Shown: positions 48,814 to 58,367, numbered from the stretch's first letter. The stretch: DNA of 64,000 bases from Actinobaculum massiliense (GCF_001457435.1 NZ_LN881717.1:71896-135895); one strand, 5' to 3'. Translations and numbers: made by a program. The notes: a model not told the origin generated them from the sequence alone.

Positions 48814-48819
48814 TATACT
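48814..48819 (+). promoter_or_regulatory. -10 box of hisEG promoter
   Basis: TATACT lies 8 nt before GTG 48828, implying a leader of 0-2 nt. Confidence 0.55.
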
Positions 48820-48827
48820 GCGGAACT

Positions 48828-49091
48828 GTGAAGACTTTTGAAGCACTATTTTCCGAACTCACGGAAAAAATTGAAACCCGGGCCGAAGGTTCCGGGACTG
48901 TTCGGGAATTCGACGCCGGGGTGCACGCGATCGGAAAGAAAATCGTTGAAGAAGCGGCCGAAACGTGGATGGCGGCCGAGTACGAATCCGATGCCCAGTT
49001 TGCCCTCGAGGCCTCGCAACTGATTTATCACCTGCAAGTTATGATTCTGAAAAAGGGTCTCACGCTCGAAGATATCTATCGGGAGCTCTAG
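48828..49091 (+). CDS. hisE: Phosphoribosyl-ATP pyrophosphatase
   Basis: This 87-residue MazG-like enzyme performs the second step of histidine synthesis (PR-ATP to PR-AMP). Helical motifs [20 protein letters not shown] and [17 protein letters not shown] carry the Glu-x-x-Glu and Asp/Glu metal ligands. GTG 48828 is chosen because homologues start with VKTFEALF and a TATACT box lies 8 nt upstream; the in-frame ATG at 48780 is inside the terminator hairpin. hisG follows 35 bp later. Confidence 0.95.
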   Translation: MKTFEALFSELTEKIETRAEGSGTVREFDAGVHAIGKKIVEEAAETWMAAEYESDAQFALEASQLIYHLQVMILKKGLTLEDIYREL

Positions 49092-49126
49092 CGCGATCCC
49101 CGGCGCGTCACGGAAGAGAGGGATTT

Positions 49127-49969
49127 ATGCTGCGTATCGCGGTACCGAATAAGGGCGCGCTTTCCGAGCCCGCCTCGGCTCTTTTGCAGGAAGCCGGCTA
49201 CCGGCAGCGCCGCCAAAGCCGGGAACTCGTGCTGGTTGACGCCGAAAATCAGGTGGAGTTCTTCTTCATTCGCCCCCGTGACGTGGCAATTTACGTCGGC
49301 ACCGGCACGGTGGATGTGGGCATCACCGGCCGGGATCTTTTGCTCGATTCGCGTGCCGACGCCGTCGAACACTTGCCCCTGGGTTTCGCGCGCTCAACGT
49401 TCAAATTCGCCGCTCCTGCTGGCACCATGACCACCTTGGAAGATCTTCGGGGCAAGCGCATCGCTACCTCGTATGATCACCTGGTGCGGATGACCCTCGA
49501 CAAGCGCAATATTGAAGCGAAGGTGGTGCACCTCGACGGAGCGGTGGAATCCTCGGTGCGGTTGGGCGTTGCCGACGCCGTTGCCGACGTCGTCGAAACT
49601 GGCTCCACCCTGCGCGCGGCCGGGCTAGAAACCTTTGGTGAAACGCTCCTGGAATCCGAGGCGGTGCTTATTTGCCGGGCCGGGCAAGAACCCGATGGTT
49701 TGCAAATCCTTGATCGGCGCCTGCGCGGAGTGCTGACGGCTCGCGCCTACGTTATGCTGGACTACGATGTGCCGGCTAAGCACCTGGAAGAGGCGGCGGA
49801 TATCGCCCGCGGTATTCAATCGCCGACTATTTCCAACCTTCACGACAATGGGTGGTATGCGGTTCGCATAATGGTACCGCGCGATTCAATGAACGCCACC
49901 ATGGATAAGTTGTACGACGCCGGTGCCCGCGGCATCGTGGTGACACCAATCTTCGCCAGCCGCCTTTAG
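49127..49969 (+). CDS. hisG: ATP phosphoribosyltransferase (long form)
   Basis: This 280-residue enzyme catalyses the first committed step of histidine synthesis. It begins MLRIAVPNKGALSEPA and has DVGITGRDLL, KRIATSYDHLVRMTLDKRN and VADAVADVVETGSTLRAAGLE (PRPP-binding), then the C-terminal allosteric domain (residues 210-280, DYDVPAKHLEEAADIARG and SPTISNLHDNGWYAV) that binds histidine, so it is the self-contained long form. ATG 49127 follows GAGAGGGA. A GGCCCGC/GCGGGCC hairpin at 49971-49989 follows the stop. Confidence 0.96.
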   Translation: MLRIAVPNKGALSEPASALLQEAGYRQRRQSRELVLVDAENQVEFFFIRPRDVAIYVGTGTVDVGITGRDLLLDSRADAVEHLPLGFARSTFKFAAPAGTMTTLEDLRGKRIATSYDHLVRMTLDKRNIEAKVVHLDGAVESSVRLGVADAVADVVETGSTLRAAGLETFGETLLESEAVLICRAGQEPDGLQILDRRLRGVLTARAYVMLDYDVPAKHLEEAADIARGIQSPTISNLHDNGWYAVRIMVPRDSMNATMDKLYDAGARGIVVTPIFASRL

Positions 49970-50060
49970 CGGCCCGCGGCGAGCGGGCCTTGGCGGTGAG
50001 CCAGCTTTGAGTGGCCGGATCTGAGCGGCGGGCGTGAGCACCGAGCGGCCCGGCCCGCTT

Positions 50061-51176
50061 TTAGAAATCTGCGCTGATCATTTTCGCGGCTGCGTATCCG
50101 GCAGCGCCGGCGGCAAGGAAATTGAGCGGGTCATCCTCCAGGCCGCGGCCCATGGTTCGAAGCTGTACCGGGCTGGAGCGAAGCGGTTCTTCGAGCGCGC
50201 TGGCCGGAACGTCAAAGCGGGTCAGTCGGGGATTTTCGAATAGCAACTTCAGGCCGGCGGCCAGGCGCTCACGCGCGGCGGCGTCTACCAGGCTGGCAAG
50301 TTCCCCAGTGGAAAGATCGGGTACCGGGCAGAGGCCAGGGGTGAGGGCCACTCGCGAAAGCGCGGTGAGCGAATGGTGCGAAAGTCCGAGATGGCGTTCG
50401 CGCTTGTCGGCGCTCGACATTCGCAGGAGCCCAATCGCCCGGCCAGCCAGCGTGTTAACGGCGTTCACCGCATCACCGACGCGCGTGCCGGAAAATCCCC
50501 AGCGTGTATCTGTTCCCAAATTCCCGGGCCCTTGGGTAATGATCGCCAGATCCGCGTTCCACACGTGCTTTGCGGCAAGCAGAGCGGTGTGCATATTGAC
50601 TGTCTCTAAGCTTCCTCCGAAAGCCTGCCCGCAGGAAATAGTGCCCAAAATATCCCCCCGCTCCTCGAGGGTGGCGGCGGCGCGGGAAAACCAGGCGGGA
50701 AGCGCTCCGCCGTCGTCCATAATGTAGGCGATACGTGCCTGGGGGAGGCGCGAACGGACCACCGCGACGACGGCGGGCAGGGCCGAATGCAGGTCGGCTA
50801 CTACTACCGGCATTCCCTCAATCGAGTCGGCACTGCGCAAACGCGCGTGGTAGGGCGACTCCTGCTCGTCGATACCGAGCGTCATGTACTGCATGGGGGT
50901 GTAGCGGGCCTTGACGATATGGCCCGGTTGCGGCTCTGGAGGTTCGGGCAGGCGGTCGGGGAGTGCGCAAATGAACATATAGCCACCGGTCCCCAGGCCG
51001 CGGTCGAGGGCGGCCGATTGCAAAAGAACGCGGTCGCCCAGTTGCGGACTGCCCACCATGGGGAGGTAGGCGAGGGCGCGGGCCACGCCGCCCGAATCCA
51101 ATTCCACCTCGCATTCAACGCACTGCGACCAGTTATCCACAAGTGCCCGAACGGTACCTTCACGCCAAGTCATCAC
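50061..51176 (-). CDS. DUF3866 family protein
   Basis: This 371-residue actinobacterial protein of unknown function has the DUF3866 pattern: MTWREGTVRALV at the N-terminus, GHIVKARYTPMQYMTLGIDEQ, YIMDDGGALPAWFSR, SCGQAFGGSLETVNMHTALL and IITQGPGNLGTDTRWGFSG. No membrane segment is clear. GTG 51176 is supported by TAAAGT 7 nt upstream; ATG one codon further is possible. It is divergent from pafB, an arrangement also seen in other actinobacteria. Confidence 0.85.
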   Translation of the reverse strand: MMTWREGTVRALVDNWSQCVECEVELDSGGVARALAYLPMVGSPQLGDRVLLQSAALDRGLGTGGYMFICALPDRLPEPPEPQPGHIVKARYTPMQYMTLGIDEQESPYHARLRSADSIEGMPVVVADLHSALPAVVAVVRSRLPQARIAYIMDDGGALPAWFSRAAATLEERGDILGTISCGQAFGGSLETVNMHTALLAAKHVWNADLAIITQGPGNLGTDTRWGFSGTRVGDAVNAVNTLAGRAIGLLRMSSADKRERHLGLSHHSLTALSRVALTPGLCPVPDLSTGELASLVDAAARERLAAGLKLLFENPRLTRFDVPASALEEPLRSSPVQLRTMGRGLEDDPLNFLAAGAAGYAAAKMISADF

Positions 51177-51183
51177 GGGTTTT

Positions 51184-51189
51184 ACTTTA
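51184..51189 (-). promoter_or_regulatory. -10 box of a leaderless promoter for the DUF3866 gene
   Basis: TAAAGT on the minus strand ends 7 nt before GTG 51176. Confidence 0.5.
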
Positions 51190-51241
51190 TGTGATCGGAC
51201 GCGTCTCGGGCGCGCCGGTGAAGTGGGTGCTTTTCATGCTT

Positions 51242-51247
51242 TAGGCT
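51242..51247 (+). promoter_or_regulatory. -10 box of a leaderless promoter for pafB
   Basis: TAGGCT ends 7 nt before ATG 51255, identical to the GNAT gene arrangement at 22192. Confidence 0.55.
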
Positions 51248-51254
51248 AGGAACC

Positions 51255-52211
51255 ATGAGGCAGGATAAGCGTGCGGCATCGGAGCGCCAGCTGGCGTTAC
51301 TGGAAACAATCGCCGCTAATCCTGGTATTTCCCGCGAAACCGTGGGGCGCGAAGTCCCCGCCTATTCAAACTGTGCAAGTGCCGGCGCTTTCCAACGGAT
51401 GTTCGAGCGTGATGTGAGCGACCTCCGCGATGCCGGATACCCGATCATTGCCGAAGCGGCGGGTTATTTCTTGCGGACGGCCAGCCGGGTGGAAATGGAG
51501 GTTTCCGCCCTGGATGCGGGGCTCATCCGCTCTTTGCTCAGCGCTTTGCCCAGTGGGGATGCGCGGGCAAAAACGGCCGGAAACGGTTTGCTCAAGTTGC
51601 TTTCAGACGCCCGGGATGATCGCCCGCAAGCGCAACGAGCCAGCGTTATCGCCTCGATTCCTACCGGCACCGAGGTGATCGGAGTGGCTCAGGCTCTGGG
51701 GGAATCTCGGCGCGTGGCATTTGACTACCAGCGTGGGCCGGATACGGTAAAGCACTACCAGGCTGAGCCGTGGGCACTTTTCCATCATTTCGGTGCTTTC
51801 TATTTCTCTGGTTGGGCAAGATCTGGGCAGACCTGGGGTGAACGAACATTCCGCTTGGACCGGATTATTGACGGTAGCTTGACCCTGGGCGAGGAGGCCT
51901 CCCACGCGCGCGAGCAGGGGGACTCCTCGACCGCCTTCACCTCAGACTACGTGGTACTTTCCATAGCCGACGGCGAGGCCGAACCGCTTCGCACCCGGGG
52001 TGAAAAGCTTGCCTCCACCGAGCCGGGCTTCGCTTTCTACGAATACCGTGATTATCCGAAGAACCGCCTTTTTGAGGATCTGTGCCTCTACGGTTCGAGC
52101 GTGCGCATCGCCGCGCCCGCTGAGTTGCGCGCGGAGTGGGAAGCTCGGGTTGCACATCTGGGGGCGGTTGCTCGGGCCGATAGCGAGGAAGGACGCGGCG
52201 CGGATGCCTAG
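51255..52211 (+). CDS. pafB: WYL-domain transcriptional regulator PafB
   Basis: This 318-residue regulator has an N-terminal winged helix (about residues 8-75, RQLALLETIAANPGISRETV and MFERDVSDLRDAGYPII), a WYL domain (about 150-225, RRVAFDYQRGPDTVKHYQAEPWALFHHFGAFYF) and a WCX C-terminal extension. PafB and PafC together activate the LexA-independent DNA-damage response in mycobacteria by sensing single-stranded DNA. It overlaps pafC by 8 bp. The proteasome-linked genes that give these proteins their name (pafA, prcBA) are absent from the window. Confidence 0.92.
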   Translation: MRQDKRAASERQLALLETIAANPGISRETVGREVPAYSNCASAGAFQRMFERDVSDLRDAGYPIIAEAAGYFLRTASRVEMEVSALDAGLIRSLLSALPSGDARAKTAGNGLLKLLSDARDDRPQAQRASVIASIPTGTEVIGVAQALGESRRVAFDYQRGPDTVKHYQAEPWALFHHFGAFYFSGWARSGQTWGERTFRLDRIIDGSLTLGEEASHAREQGDSSTAFTSDYVVLSIADGEAEPLRTRGEKLASTEPGFAFYEYRDYPKNRLFEDLCLYGSSVRIAAPAELRAEWEARVAHLGAVARADSEEGRGADA

Positions 52212-53241
52212 GGAGAATCGAGCGAGTATTTCTGAGGTGGTCTTGGTCAATGCCATGCTCGTTTATCTTTCCGGGCGGGAAAGTACTACCCTCGGAGAGC
52301 TCGCGGAGCATTTCCGCATACCGTGGAAGGAAGCGCTAGCCGCCTTGTGGACGGCAAATCTAGCGGAAACCGCGAGCCACGAGATTCCCTACGATCTAGA
52401 GCTTCCTGATCCCGATGGTCAATGGGATGGAGAAGGCGAGGAGCCAGGGCCGGGAGCGCGGGTGAGTTTGCGCGCTGGGGCGGCTCGCATATCCCTAGGT
52501 CTAGATGAGTTGCTTATCGTGCTAGCGCTGATTGACTCAATACTGGAGATTTCTCCATCCGGCCCGCAGGCGGCTGCTGTGCGTGAAACTCGCGCCAAGC
52601 TAGCCGCTTCCGCGAGCGAGCGAGGCTTTGGTACGGCGTTGTGGGACCCTCCCCAGACAGTTGCGGATGCGGCCACCACTTCCGCCGTCGACCAGGCAAT
52701 CCAACAAGAAAGCTACCTAGAGTTTGAGTACTACCGGCCGGCGGGCGGCGCGGCGGAAAGCGAGCGGGTAAACGTTGTTCCCGTCGACGTGAAATCCGGT
52801 GTCAACCCGCTTCTGCGTGCGCTCAAAGACGGCGAGTTTCGGTATTACCGGCTGGATCGAATAGGCGGCGCCCGGGTGGGCGAACCCGCCTCTGCGGCGA
52901 AGTCGCGAGCCGCACAGAAAGCCCGAGACCGAGCCGATCGGAAGGAAAAGCGGGCGCTTGAGGACCACGGGAGTACCTGGAGCCCGGAAGGCATTTTGGT
53001 TCAGCTAACCCTTGATCCGCGGGCTCGCTGGGTGGCCCAGGCACTTCCAGATGCTCGGATAATTCCAGCCGAAAACAGCGGCGATTTGCGGATTGAGTTT
53101 CACGCGCGCAGCGTGGAATGGCTGATGACTTTCTTGGTGCAAATCGGGCAAGACGTCAAACATATTGGCCCGCCCGCACTCGCCGCGCGGGTGGCGCACG
53201 CATGCCAGGCCATGAATTCATTAGGCAAAGGAATTGCCTAG
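52204..53241 (+). CDS. pafC: WYL-domain transcriptional regulator PafC
   Basis: This 345-residue protein is the PafB partner. The N-terminal helical domain has LGELAEHFRIPWKEALAALW; an acidic loop follows, then a WYL domain (about 165-240, SYLEFEYYRPAGG and FRYYRLDRIGGARV) and a WCX domain with FHARSVEWLMTFLVQIGQD. ATG 52204 overlaps the pafB stop by 8 bp (ATGCCTAG), so the pair is translationally coupled; the frame is open far upstream but only as a shadow of pafB. helY follows by 12 bp. In mycobacteria tatA and tatC lie between; they are missing here. Confidence 0.91.
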   Translation: MPRENRASISEVVLVNAMLVYLSGRESTTLGELAEHFRIPWKEALAALWTANLAETASHEIPYDLELPDPDGQWDGEGEEPGPGARVSLRAGAARISLGLDELLIVLALIDSILEISPSGPQAAAVRETRAKLAASASERGFGTALWDPPQTVADAATTSAVDQAIQQESYLEFEYYRPAGGAAESERVNVVPVDVKSGVNPLLRALKDGEFRYYRLDRIGGARVGEPASAAKSRAAQKARDRADRKEKRALEDHGSTWSPEGILVQLTLDPRARWVAQALPDARIIPAENSGDLRIEFHARSVEWLMTFLVQIGQDVKHIGPPALAARVAHACQAMNSLGKGIA

Positions 53242-53253
53242 AGGGGAGAACCT

Positions 53254-55893
53254 GTGGTCAACGAATCGTTACTCGTAACCGACTACGTGGAGAGCTACCG
53301 CGCACGAGGCATGACGCTCGATGAGTTCCAGGTCGAGGCCTGCCGTTCGCTGGCACGCAGCCGTGACGTACTCGTTTCTGCGCCGACCGGATCGGGGAAA
53401 ACCGTCGTCGCGCATTTCGCGGTCTACCTGGCGCTCGCATCCGAGCGGCGGTGCGTGTACACCGCGCCAATTAAGGCGCTTTCGAACCAGAAGTTCACCG
53501 AGCTACGCGAGCTAATTGGCGAAGATAATGTTGGTCTGCTCACCGGGGATCAGACGATTAATCGCGATGCGCAAATCATCGTTGTCACCACCGAGGTGCT
53601 GCGAAATATGTTGCTGCACGCCGACCCGGAAATTGAAAATTTTGGCTACGCGGTGCTCGACGAAGTCCACTACCTCTCCGATCGTGATCGCGGACCGGTA
53701 TGGGAGGAGACGATTCTTTCCCTGCCCGAGCACGTGCGCCTCGTTTCCCTCTCCGCCACGATCGCGAATACCGACGAGCTCGCTTCCTGGATGCGTTCGG
53801 TGCGCGGCCCCACCGATCTGATTGTTTCCCACACTCGCCCCGTCCCGCTCGAACAATCGGTGGCCCTGGGGAAGAAGTTCTTCCCTCTTTACGATGACGC
53901 CGCTGGCTCCGCGCCGCGCCCGCATCCCAGCCTGGTCAACGCCCTGCGCCAACGGGAAGACGAACCGCCGCGCCGAATGGGAGATAAGGATCGACGCCGC
54001 ATTATCGGGCAACTGGCCAATCGCGAAATGCTTCCGGCCATTGAATTCATCTTTTCCCGCAAAGGATGCGACCGCGCGGTGGACGCACTGCTGCGGCGTG
54101 AGGTAGTGCTCACCACCGACGCCGAGCGGGCACAAATACGCGAGGAGATCGCGCGCCTACGTGACTCAATGGATGATTCGAACCGGCGCGCGGTGGGATT
54201 TGAACGAGCGGCCCAGGCGCTCGAGCGCGGATACGGCGCACATCACGCGGGCGTGTATCCGCCGCTGAAAGAACTCACCGAAAAGCTCATGGAGCACGGC
54301 CTCTTGCGGATTGTGTACGCCACCGGAACGCTGGCACTCGGCATTGATATGCCAGTGCGAACGGTGGTCCTGGAAGAGCTCACGCGCTGGAACGGCACCA
54401 GCTTTGTGGATCTGACGGCTACCGAATATACCCAGCTTATTGGTCGGGCCGGCAGGCGCGGAAAAGACGCCGTCGGGTACGGGGTGGTAATGGGGAATTC
54501 CCAAACCGATGCCGAATATCTGGCGGAGTTGGGCTCTGGGAAAGTGGAGCCGCTTCTCTCGGCATTCCAGCCCTCCTATAACACCGTGATCAATTTGCTC
54601 TCGGATCGCTCGTATCGATCTGCTCGAGACGTAATGAACCGTTCTTTCGCGCAATATCAGCGCAATGCGGACCTGGGAAACGTGACCGCGCGGCTGGAGC
54701 GAGTGCGGCGCCGAATTGGCGCAGAAGAGGCTCGATTGCAGTGCGATCGAGGCAACGTTGTGGAGTACATTCGCCTCCGCGCGTCCGGCGGGCGCGGCCG
54801 TAAATCGGCGCGAAAACAAGCTAAGCGAGAATATCGCGAGCACATCGCACAGTCCTTCGCCAATTTGCGGACCGGCTCGGTCTACGCCTATGCCGCGGGC
54901 CGCGAGCTGTTTTATGGCATGGTCACCTCCGCCGATCGGCACCGAGCGCGGGTCGTGGACTGGAACGGGGATATGTACTGGCTCTATGAGGATGAGCTGG
55001 CCTCGGAAATGCGGCGGCTGGGGGAGGCGGAAGTCCCCTTCGGAATGTCGTTGAAGAAAGCGGATGTGCGCGACCAAGTCGCCGATTCGATTCTTGACGT
55101 GGTGGCTGAGCGAGCGGATTTAGGTTTGGATCGGGACCTGCTTGAATCGTGGGCGCGCTTTGCGCCCCCGCGTGACGAAAAGGTACTGGAGCACCCCTGC
55201 GCTTCTTGCCCGGATATCGCCCAGCACGTGCGCGAGGGGCAAGAACTGCTAGCGCTCGATCGCTCCGAACGTGAGCTCGCGGGGATTGCCGAATCCTACG
55301 AAGACTCGGTGGGCCGAGAGTTTGACGCCACCGCGGATGTTTTGCTTGAGCTGGGAATTCTTCAGGTAGCGGATGCTGATTCGCAAACCCCGGGCGGCCG
55401 GGAGGTTCGCCTCGGACGGGGCGCAAACCAATTGCGGGAAATCCATACCGAAACCGATCTGTTGCTCTACACCTGTTTGGCGAGTCTTCCCGAGGGCGCG
55501 CTGACCTCCGCACAGCTGGCGGGCTGGACGTCTATGTTCCTCAACGATGATCGGCTCGGTAGCGCGTATCCGCGCTCACGCGAGCTCTTTGAGCTGGCGC
55601 GCGCCGCGCGAGGCGAGGCAGATTTCCTTCGCTCTGTGGAGGCAAAACACGGCATTGACCGGACTCCGGACGTCACTCCCGGATGCGTGGATGTTTTCGC
55701 GCAGTGGGCGGGTGGGGCAAACCTCGAAACCTGCTTGGAAGCCTCGCGGCTTTCCGCTGGTGACTTCATTGGTGCGGCGCGGCGTTTGATTGATATTTTG
55801 GGTCAGATCGTGGTTGCGACGGAGGGCACCTGGATTTCCGATCTGGCCCACCAGGCTCGCGATGCGGTGCGCCGCCGCGAGCTGGTCAGCTAA
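53254..55893 (+). CDS. helY: Ski2-like DEAD/DEAH-box RNA helicase HelY
   Basis: This 879-residue helicase is of the Ski2/Mtr4 type and is found next to pafBC in actinobacteria. Core motifs: FQVEACRSLARSRDVLVSAPTGSGKT (Q region and Walker A), TAPIKALSNQKF (Ia), VLDEVHYLSDRDRGPVWEE (DEVH box, motif II), LVSLSATIAN (III) and YTQLIGRAGRRGKD (VI). The C-terminal half carries an rRNA-processing-arch-like region and a helical DSHCT-type domain near the end. It probably takes part in RNA unwinding and decay. The start codon is GTG 53254 behind GAGGGGA. Confidence 0.92.
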   Translation: MVNESLLVTDYVESYRARGMTLDEFQVEACRSLARSRDVLVSAPTGSGKTVVAHFAVYLALASERRCVYTAPIKALSNQKFTELRELIGEDNVGLLTGDQTINRDAQIIVVTTEVLRNMLLHADPEIENFGYAVLDEVHYLSDRDRGPVWEETILSLPEHVRLVSLSATIANTDELASWMRSVRGPTDLIVSHTRPVPLEQSVALGKKFFPLYDDAAGSAPRPHPSLVNALRQREDEPPRRMGDKDRRRIIGQLANREMLPAIEFIFSRKGCDRAVDALLRREVVLTTDAERAQIREEIARLRDSMDDSNRRAVGFERAAQALERGYGAHHAGVYPPLKELTEKLMEHGLLRIVYATGTLALGIDMPVRTVVLEELTRWNGTSFVDLTATEYTQLIGRAGRRGKDAVGYGVVMGNSQTDAEYLAELGSGKVEPLLSAFQPSYNTVINLLSDRSYRSARDVMNRSFAQYQRNADLGNVTARLERVRRRIGAEEARLQCDRGNVVEYIRLRASGGRGRKSARKQAKREYREHIAQSFANLRTGSVYAYAAGRELFYGMVTSADRHRARVVDWNGDMYWLYEDELASEMRRLGEAEVPFGMSLKKADVRDQVADSILDVVAERADLGLDRDLLESWARFAPPRDEKVLEHPCASCPDIAQHVREGQELLALDRSERELAGIAESYEDSVGREFDATADVLLELGILQVADADSQTPGGREVRLGRGANQLREIHTETDLLLYTCLASLPEGALTSAQLAGWTSMFLNDDRLGSAYPRSRELFELARAARGEADFLRSVEAKHGIDRTPDVTPGCVDVFAQWAGGANLETCLEASRLSAGDFIGAARRLIDILGQIVVATEGTWISDLAHQARDAVRRRELVS

Positions 55894-55937
55894 GACGCGC
55901 GAAGCTCACGCGGGCACTACTAACCAAAGGAGAGTAA

Positions 55938-57533
55938 ATGAAGGCCGCCAGATTCTTGGCAACCCTGCTTGGCTCCGGCCTAACGGGGATGCTCCTTTAT
56001 GCCGCCTTCGCTCCCATTGCTTTCGGCCCCGCAGCAATTGCCGGCATTGCTCTCCTCGCCGTCACCACCTCTCGCCGCCGCGCGGCCGCCAGCTTCCTCC
56101 TCGGTTGGCTCGCGGGCTTTATATTTTTCGCGTTGCTTTTTTCCTGGACGCTTGAGGCAACAGGGGAGTGGCTACCTCGCCTCGCCCTCGCCGCCGTTGA
56201 AGCGCTCTACATCGGCGCCACCGCCGTCGGCTGGCGTCTGATCGCGCTGGCGCGTTCCCGCTTGCCGCGCGCACGGGGAAGCCTGGCGAGCGCGTTCTTA
56301 TCGGACCTCGCCTGTGCGGCGGTATGGGTAGCCTTCGAGCAACTTCGCGGAGAGTGGCCATTTGGCGGCATGCCGTGGGGAACCTTGGCTTTTTCGCAGG
56401 GGGAAACGCCGCTTTTGCGCCTGGCGCCGTGGGGATCGACCCAACTAGTTGGCTTCACGGTGGTACTTATCGGGCTTCTGGCGGCGCGGGCCGGAACGTA
56501 TCTGGCGGGCGCAAACCTCTTTAGCTCTTCGGTGGCGGCTTTGTTGGCCCTCGCATTCTTTGTGGCGCCGGTAGCGGTGCCGGCGCAGTCCTCGGCGGGT
56601 GAGAAAATCACCGTGGGATTTGCTCAGGGCGAGGTGGCGCCGGCCAGTGCCCCGCTCGAGTGGCGCGAGCGCGCCCTGGGAGTGACAGCAAATCTGGCTC
56701 GCGCCAGCCAGGCCATGACGCCCGGGAAGATTGACCTTCTGCTCTGGCCTGAATCAGCCTCAGATATCGACATTCGGGAAGATCCCGAGGCTCGAGAGGT
56801 TGTGGACGGGGTAGCCGCGCGCCTGGGCGTGCCTATCCTGCTGGGAACCCAGCGTTATTGGGAGGACCCAGCTTCCGGTGCCCAAGACGGTTTCTCTGTT
56901 TCTCGGCGCACCAATGACTACGTAGTTTTTACCGCACAGGGTGAGATCTCCGGTGCGTACACCAAGCAACACCCGGTGCCGTTTGGTGAATACATGCCTT
57001 ACCGCGATTTCTTCCGCCAGTTTTCCGCCGCTGTCGACCTCGTGAGCGTCGATATGATTCCCGGCTCGCTTCCGGCGGTGCTTGACGTACCGCTGGGGGA
57101 GCGCACCGTCCGGGTCGCCACCCCGATCTGTTTCGAGGTGGCGTATAACGACATTTCGGCGCGAGCCGTGCGCGAGGGAGCGCAGCTGCTCGTGGTACCG
57201 ACCAATAACGCGTCCTTTGGCCACTCGGCCGAATCGGCGCAACAATTTGAGATGACGCGTTTCCGGGCGGTGGAATTGGGCCGGACCGCAATTCAGGTTT
57301 CGACGGTTGGAGTTTCGGGGATCGTTGAGCCCGACGGCGTCGTTCACTCCACCACGGATACCTGGACGGAAGAGAGTCGCACTGCCACTGTCGGATTGCG
57401 CCAGGGAATCACCTTTGCCGCGCAATTTTACGAGCTCATCCACGCCGGAACCTATCTTTTGGGCAGCGGCGTAATAGCATTGGCCACATACCTCGTCCTC
57501 GTGCACGGGCGTAAAGAAAGGAAGCACCAATGA
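55938..57533 (+). CDS. lnt: Apolipoprotein N-acyltransferase
   Basis: This 531-residue membrane enzyme adds the third acyl chain to lipoproteins. Residues 1-225 hold about seven transmembrane helices; the nitrilase-like domain (about 230-480) has the triad Glu in LLLWPESASDID, Lys in YTKQHPVPFGEYMPYR and Cys in VATPICFEVAYND; a final helix (about 495-515) ends the protein. ATG 55938 has an AAAGGAG site. It overlaps the downstream mannosyltransferase by 4 bp, as in mycobacteria, where the two are adjacent or fused as Ppm1. Its likely substrates include the RibY lipoprotein of this window. Confidence 0.93.
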   Translation: MKAARFLATLLGSGLTGMLLYAAFAPIAFGPAAIAGIALLAVTTSRRRAAASFLLGWLAGFIFFALLFSWTLEATGEWLPRLALAAVEALYIGATAVGWRLIALARSRLPRARGSLASAFLSDLACAAVWVAFEQLRGEWPFGGMPWGTLAFSQGETPLLRLAPWGSTQLVGFTVVLIGLLAARAGTYLAGANLFSSSVAALLALAFFVAPVAVPAQSSAGEKITVGFAQGEVAPASAPLEWRERALGVTANLARASQAMTPGKIDLLLWPESASDIDIREDPEAREVVDGVAARLGVPILLGTQRYWEDPASGAQDGFSVSRRTNDYVVFTAQGEISGAYTKQHPVPFGEYMPYRDFFRQFSAAVDLVSVDMIPGSLPAVLDVPLGERTVRVATPICFEVAYNDISARAVREGAQLLVVPTNNASFGHSAESAQQFEMTRFRAVELGRTAIQVSTVGVSGIVEPDGVVHSTTDTWTEESRTATVGLRQGITFAAQFYELIHAGTYLLGSGVIALATYLVLVHGRKERKHQ

Positions 57534-58300
57534 AGGTACTGGTAACGATTCCGACCTATAACGAGGCCGAGAATATCCGCCGAATTATCGACCGCACGCT
57601 GGCCGCCGTTGAAGACGCCGATATTTTGGTGGTGGACGATAACTCGCCGGACGGTACCGGGCAAATTGCCGATGAGCTGGCCGAGGAAAACCCGCGGATT
57701 CACGCGCTCCATCGCCATGAAAAGAACGGCCTCGGCCGGGCTTATATTGACGCCTTCGGGTGGGCGAAAGAGCACGGATACACCCACGTGGTGGAAATGG
57801 ACGCGGACGGCTCGCATCATCCCGAGCAGTTACCGCTGTTGCTTGAGCGTGCGGCGATGAGTGATCAGCCGGATTTGGTTATTGGTTCGCGTTATGTGCG
57901 CGGCGGCAAAATTGACGGATGGTCGAACTCCCGGCTATTGCTATCTAAGGCGGGCAATGCATACATCAAACTCATGCTGGGATTGCCGGCCGCGGACGTG
58001 ACGGCGGGATTCCGCGTCTATCGTATCGAGATGCTCGACAAGCTCGACCTGGATTCCGTCGAAGCCAAGGGGTACTTCTTCCAGACGGATATGACCGATC
58101 ACGTCCATCGCGCCGGCGGCCGTATCGTGGAAATGCCGATCACCTTCTCTGAGCGCGAGGCGGGGGAGTCTAAGCTTTCCGGTGCGGTGTTCACGGAGTC
58201 ACTTAAGCGCACGACGACGATGGGCGTGCAACGCCGCGGCAAGCAACTTAAAGAGTTTTCCGAACAGCTAGTCGCTAAACTTCGCCAGCGCGGGGAGTAG
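57530..58300 (+). CDS. ppm: Polyprenol monophosphomannose synthase (GT2)
   Basis: This 256-residue GT2 enzyme transfers mannose from GDP-mannose to polyprenyl phosphate, making the donor for protein and lipoglycan mannosylation. It shows VTIPTYNEAENI, LVVDDNSPDGT, VVEMDADGSHHPEQL (Asp-x-Asp), GSRYVRGG and the conserved ADVTAGFRVYR. There are no transmembrane helices, so it relies on Lnt for membrane association, as known for mycobacterial Ppm1 halves. ATG 57530 overlaps the lnt stop (ATGA). Confidence 0.92.
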   Translation: MKVLVTIPTYNEAENIRRIIDRTLAAVEDADILVVDDNSPDGTGQIADELAEENPRIHALHRHEKNGLGRAYIDAFGWAKEHGYTHVVEMDADGSHHPEQLPLLLERAAMSDQPDLVIGSRYVRGGKIDGWSNSRLLLSKAGNAYIKLMLGLPAADVTAGFRVYRIEMLDKLDLDSVEAKGYFFQTDMTDHVHRAGGRIVEMPITFSEREAGESKLSGAVFTESLKRTTTMGVQRRGKQLKEFSEQLVAKLRQRGE

Positions 58301-58302
58301 CA

Positions 58303-58343
58303 CTGTGGCGTCCGCAAGGCCAAAGACTTTGCGGACGCCACAG
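58303..58343. terminator. Bidirectional terminator between ppm and rbpA
   Basis: CTGTGGCGTCCGCAA (58303-58317) pairs perfectly over 15 bp with 58329-58343 around an 11-nt loop, between convergent genes. Confidence 0.75.
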
Positions 58344-58367
58344 CGTAAATATGAGCGAGGATCGGAT

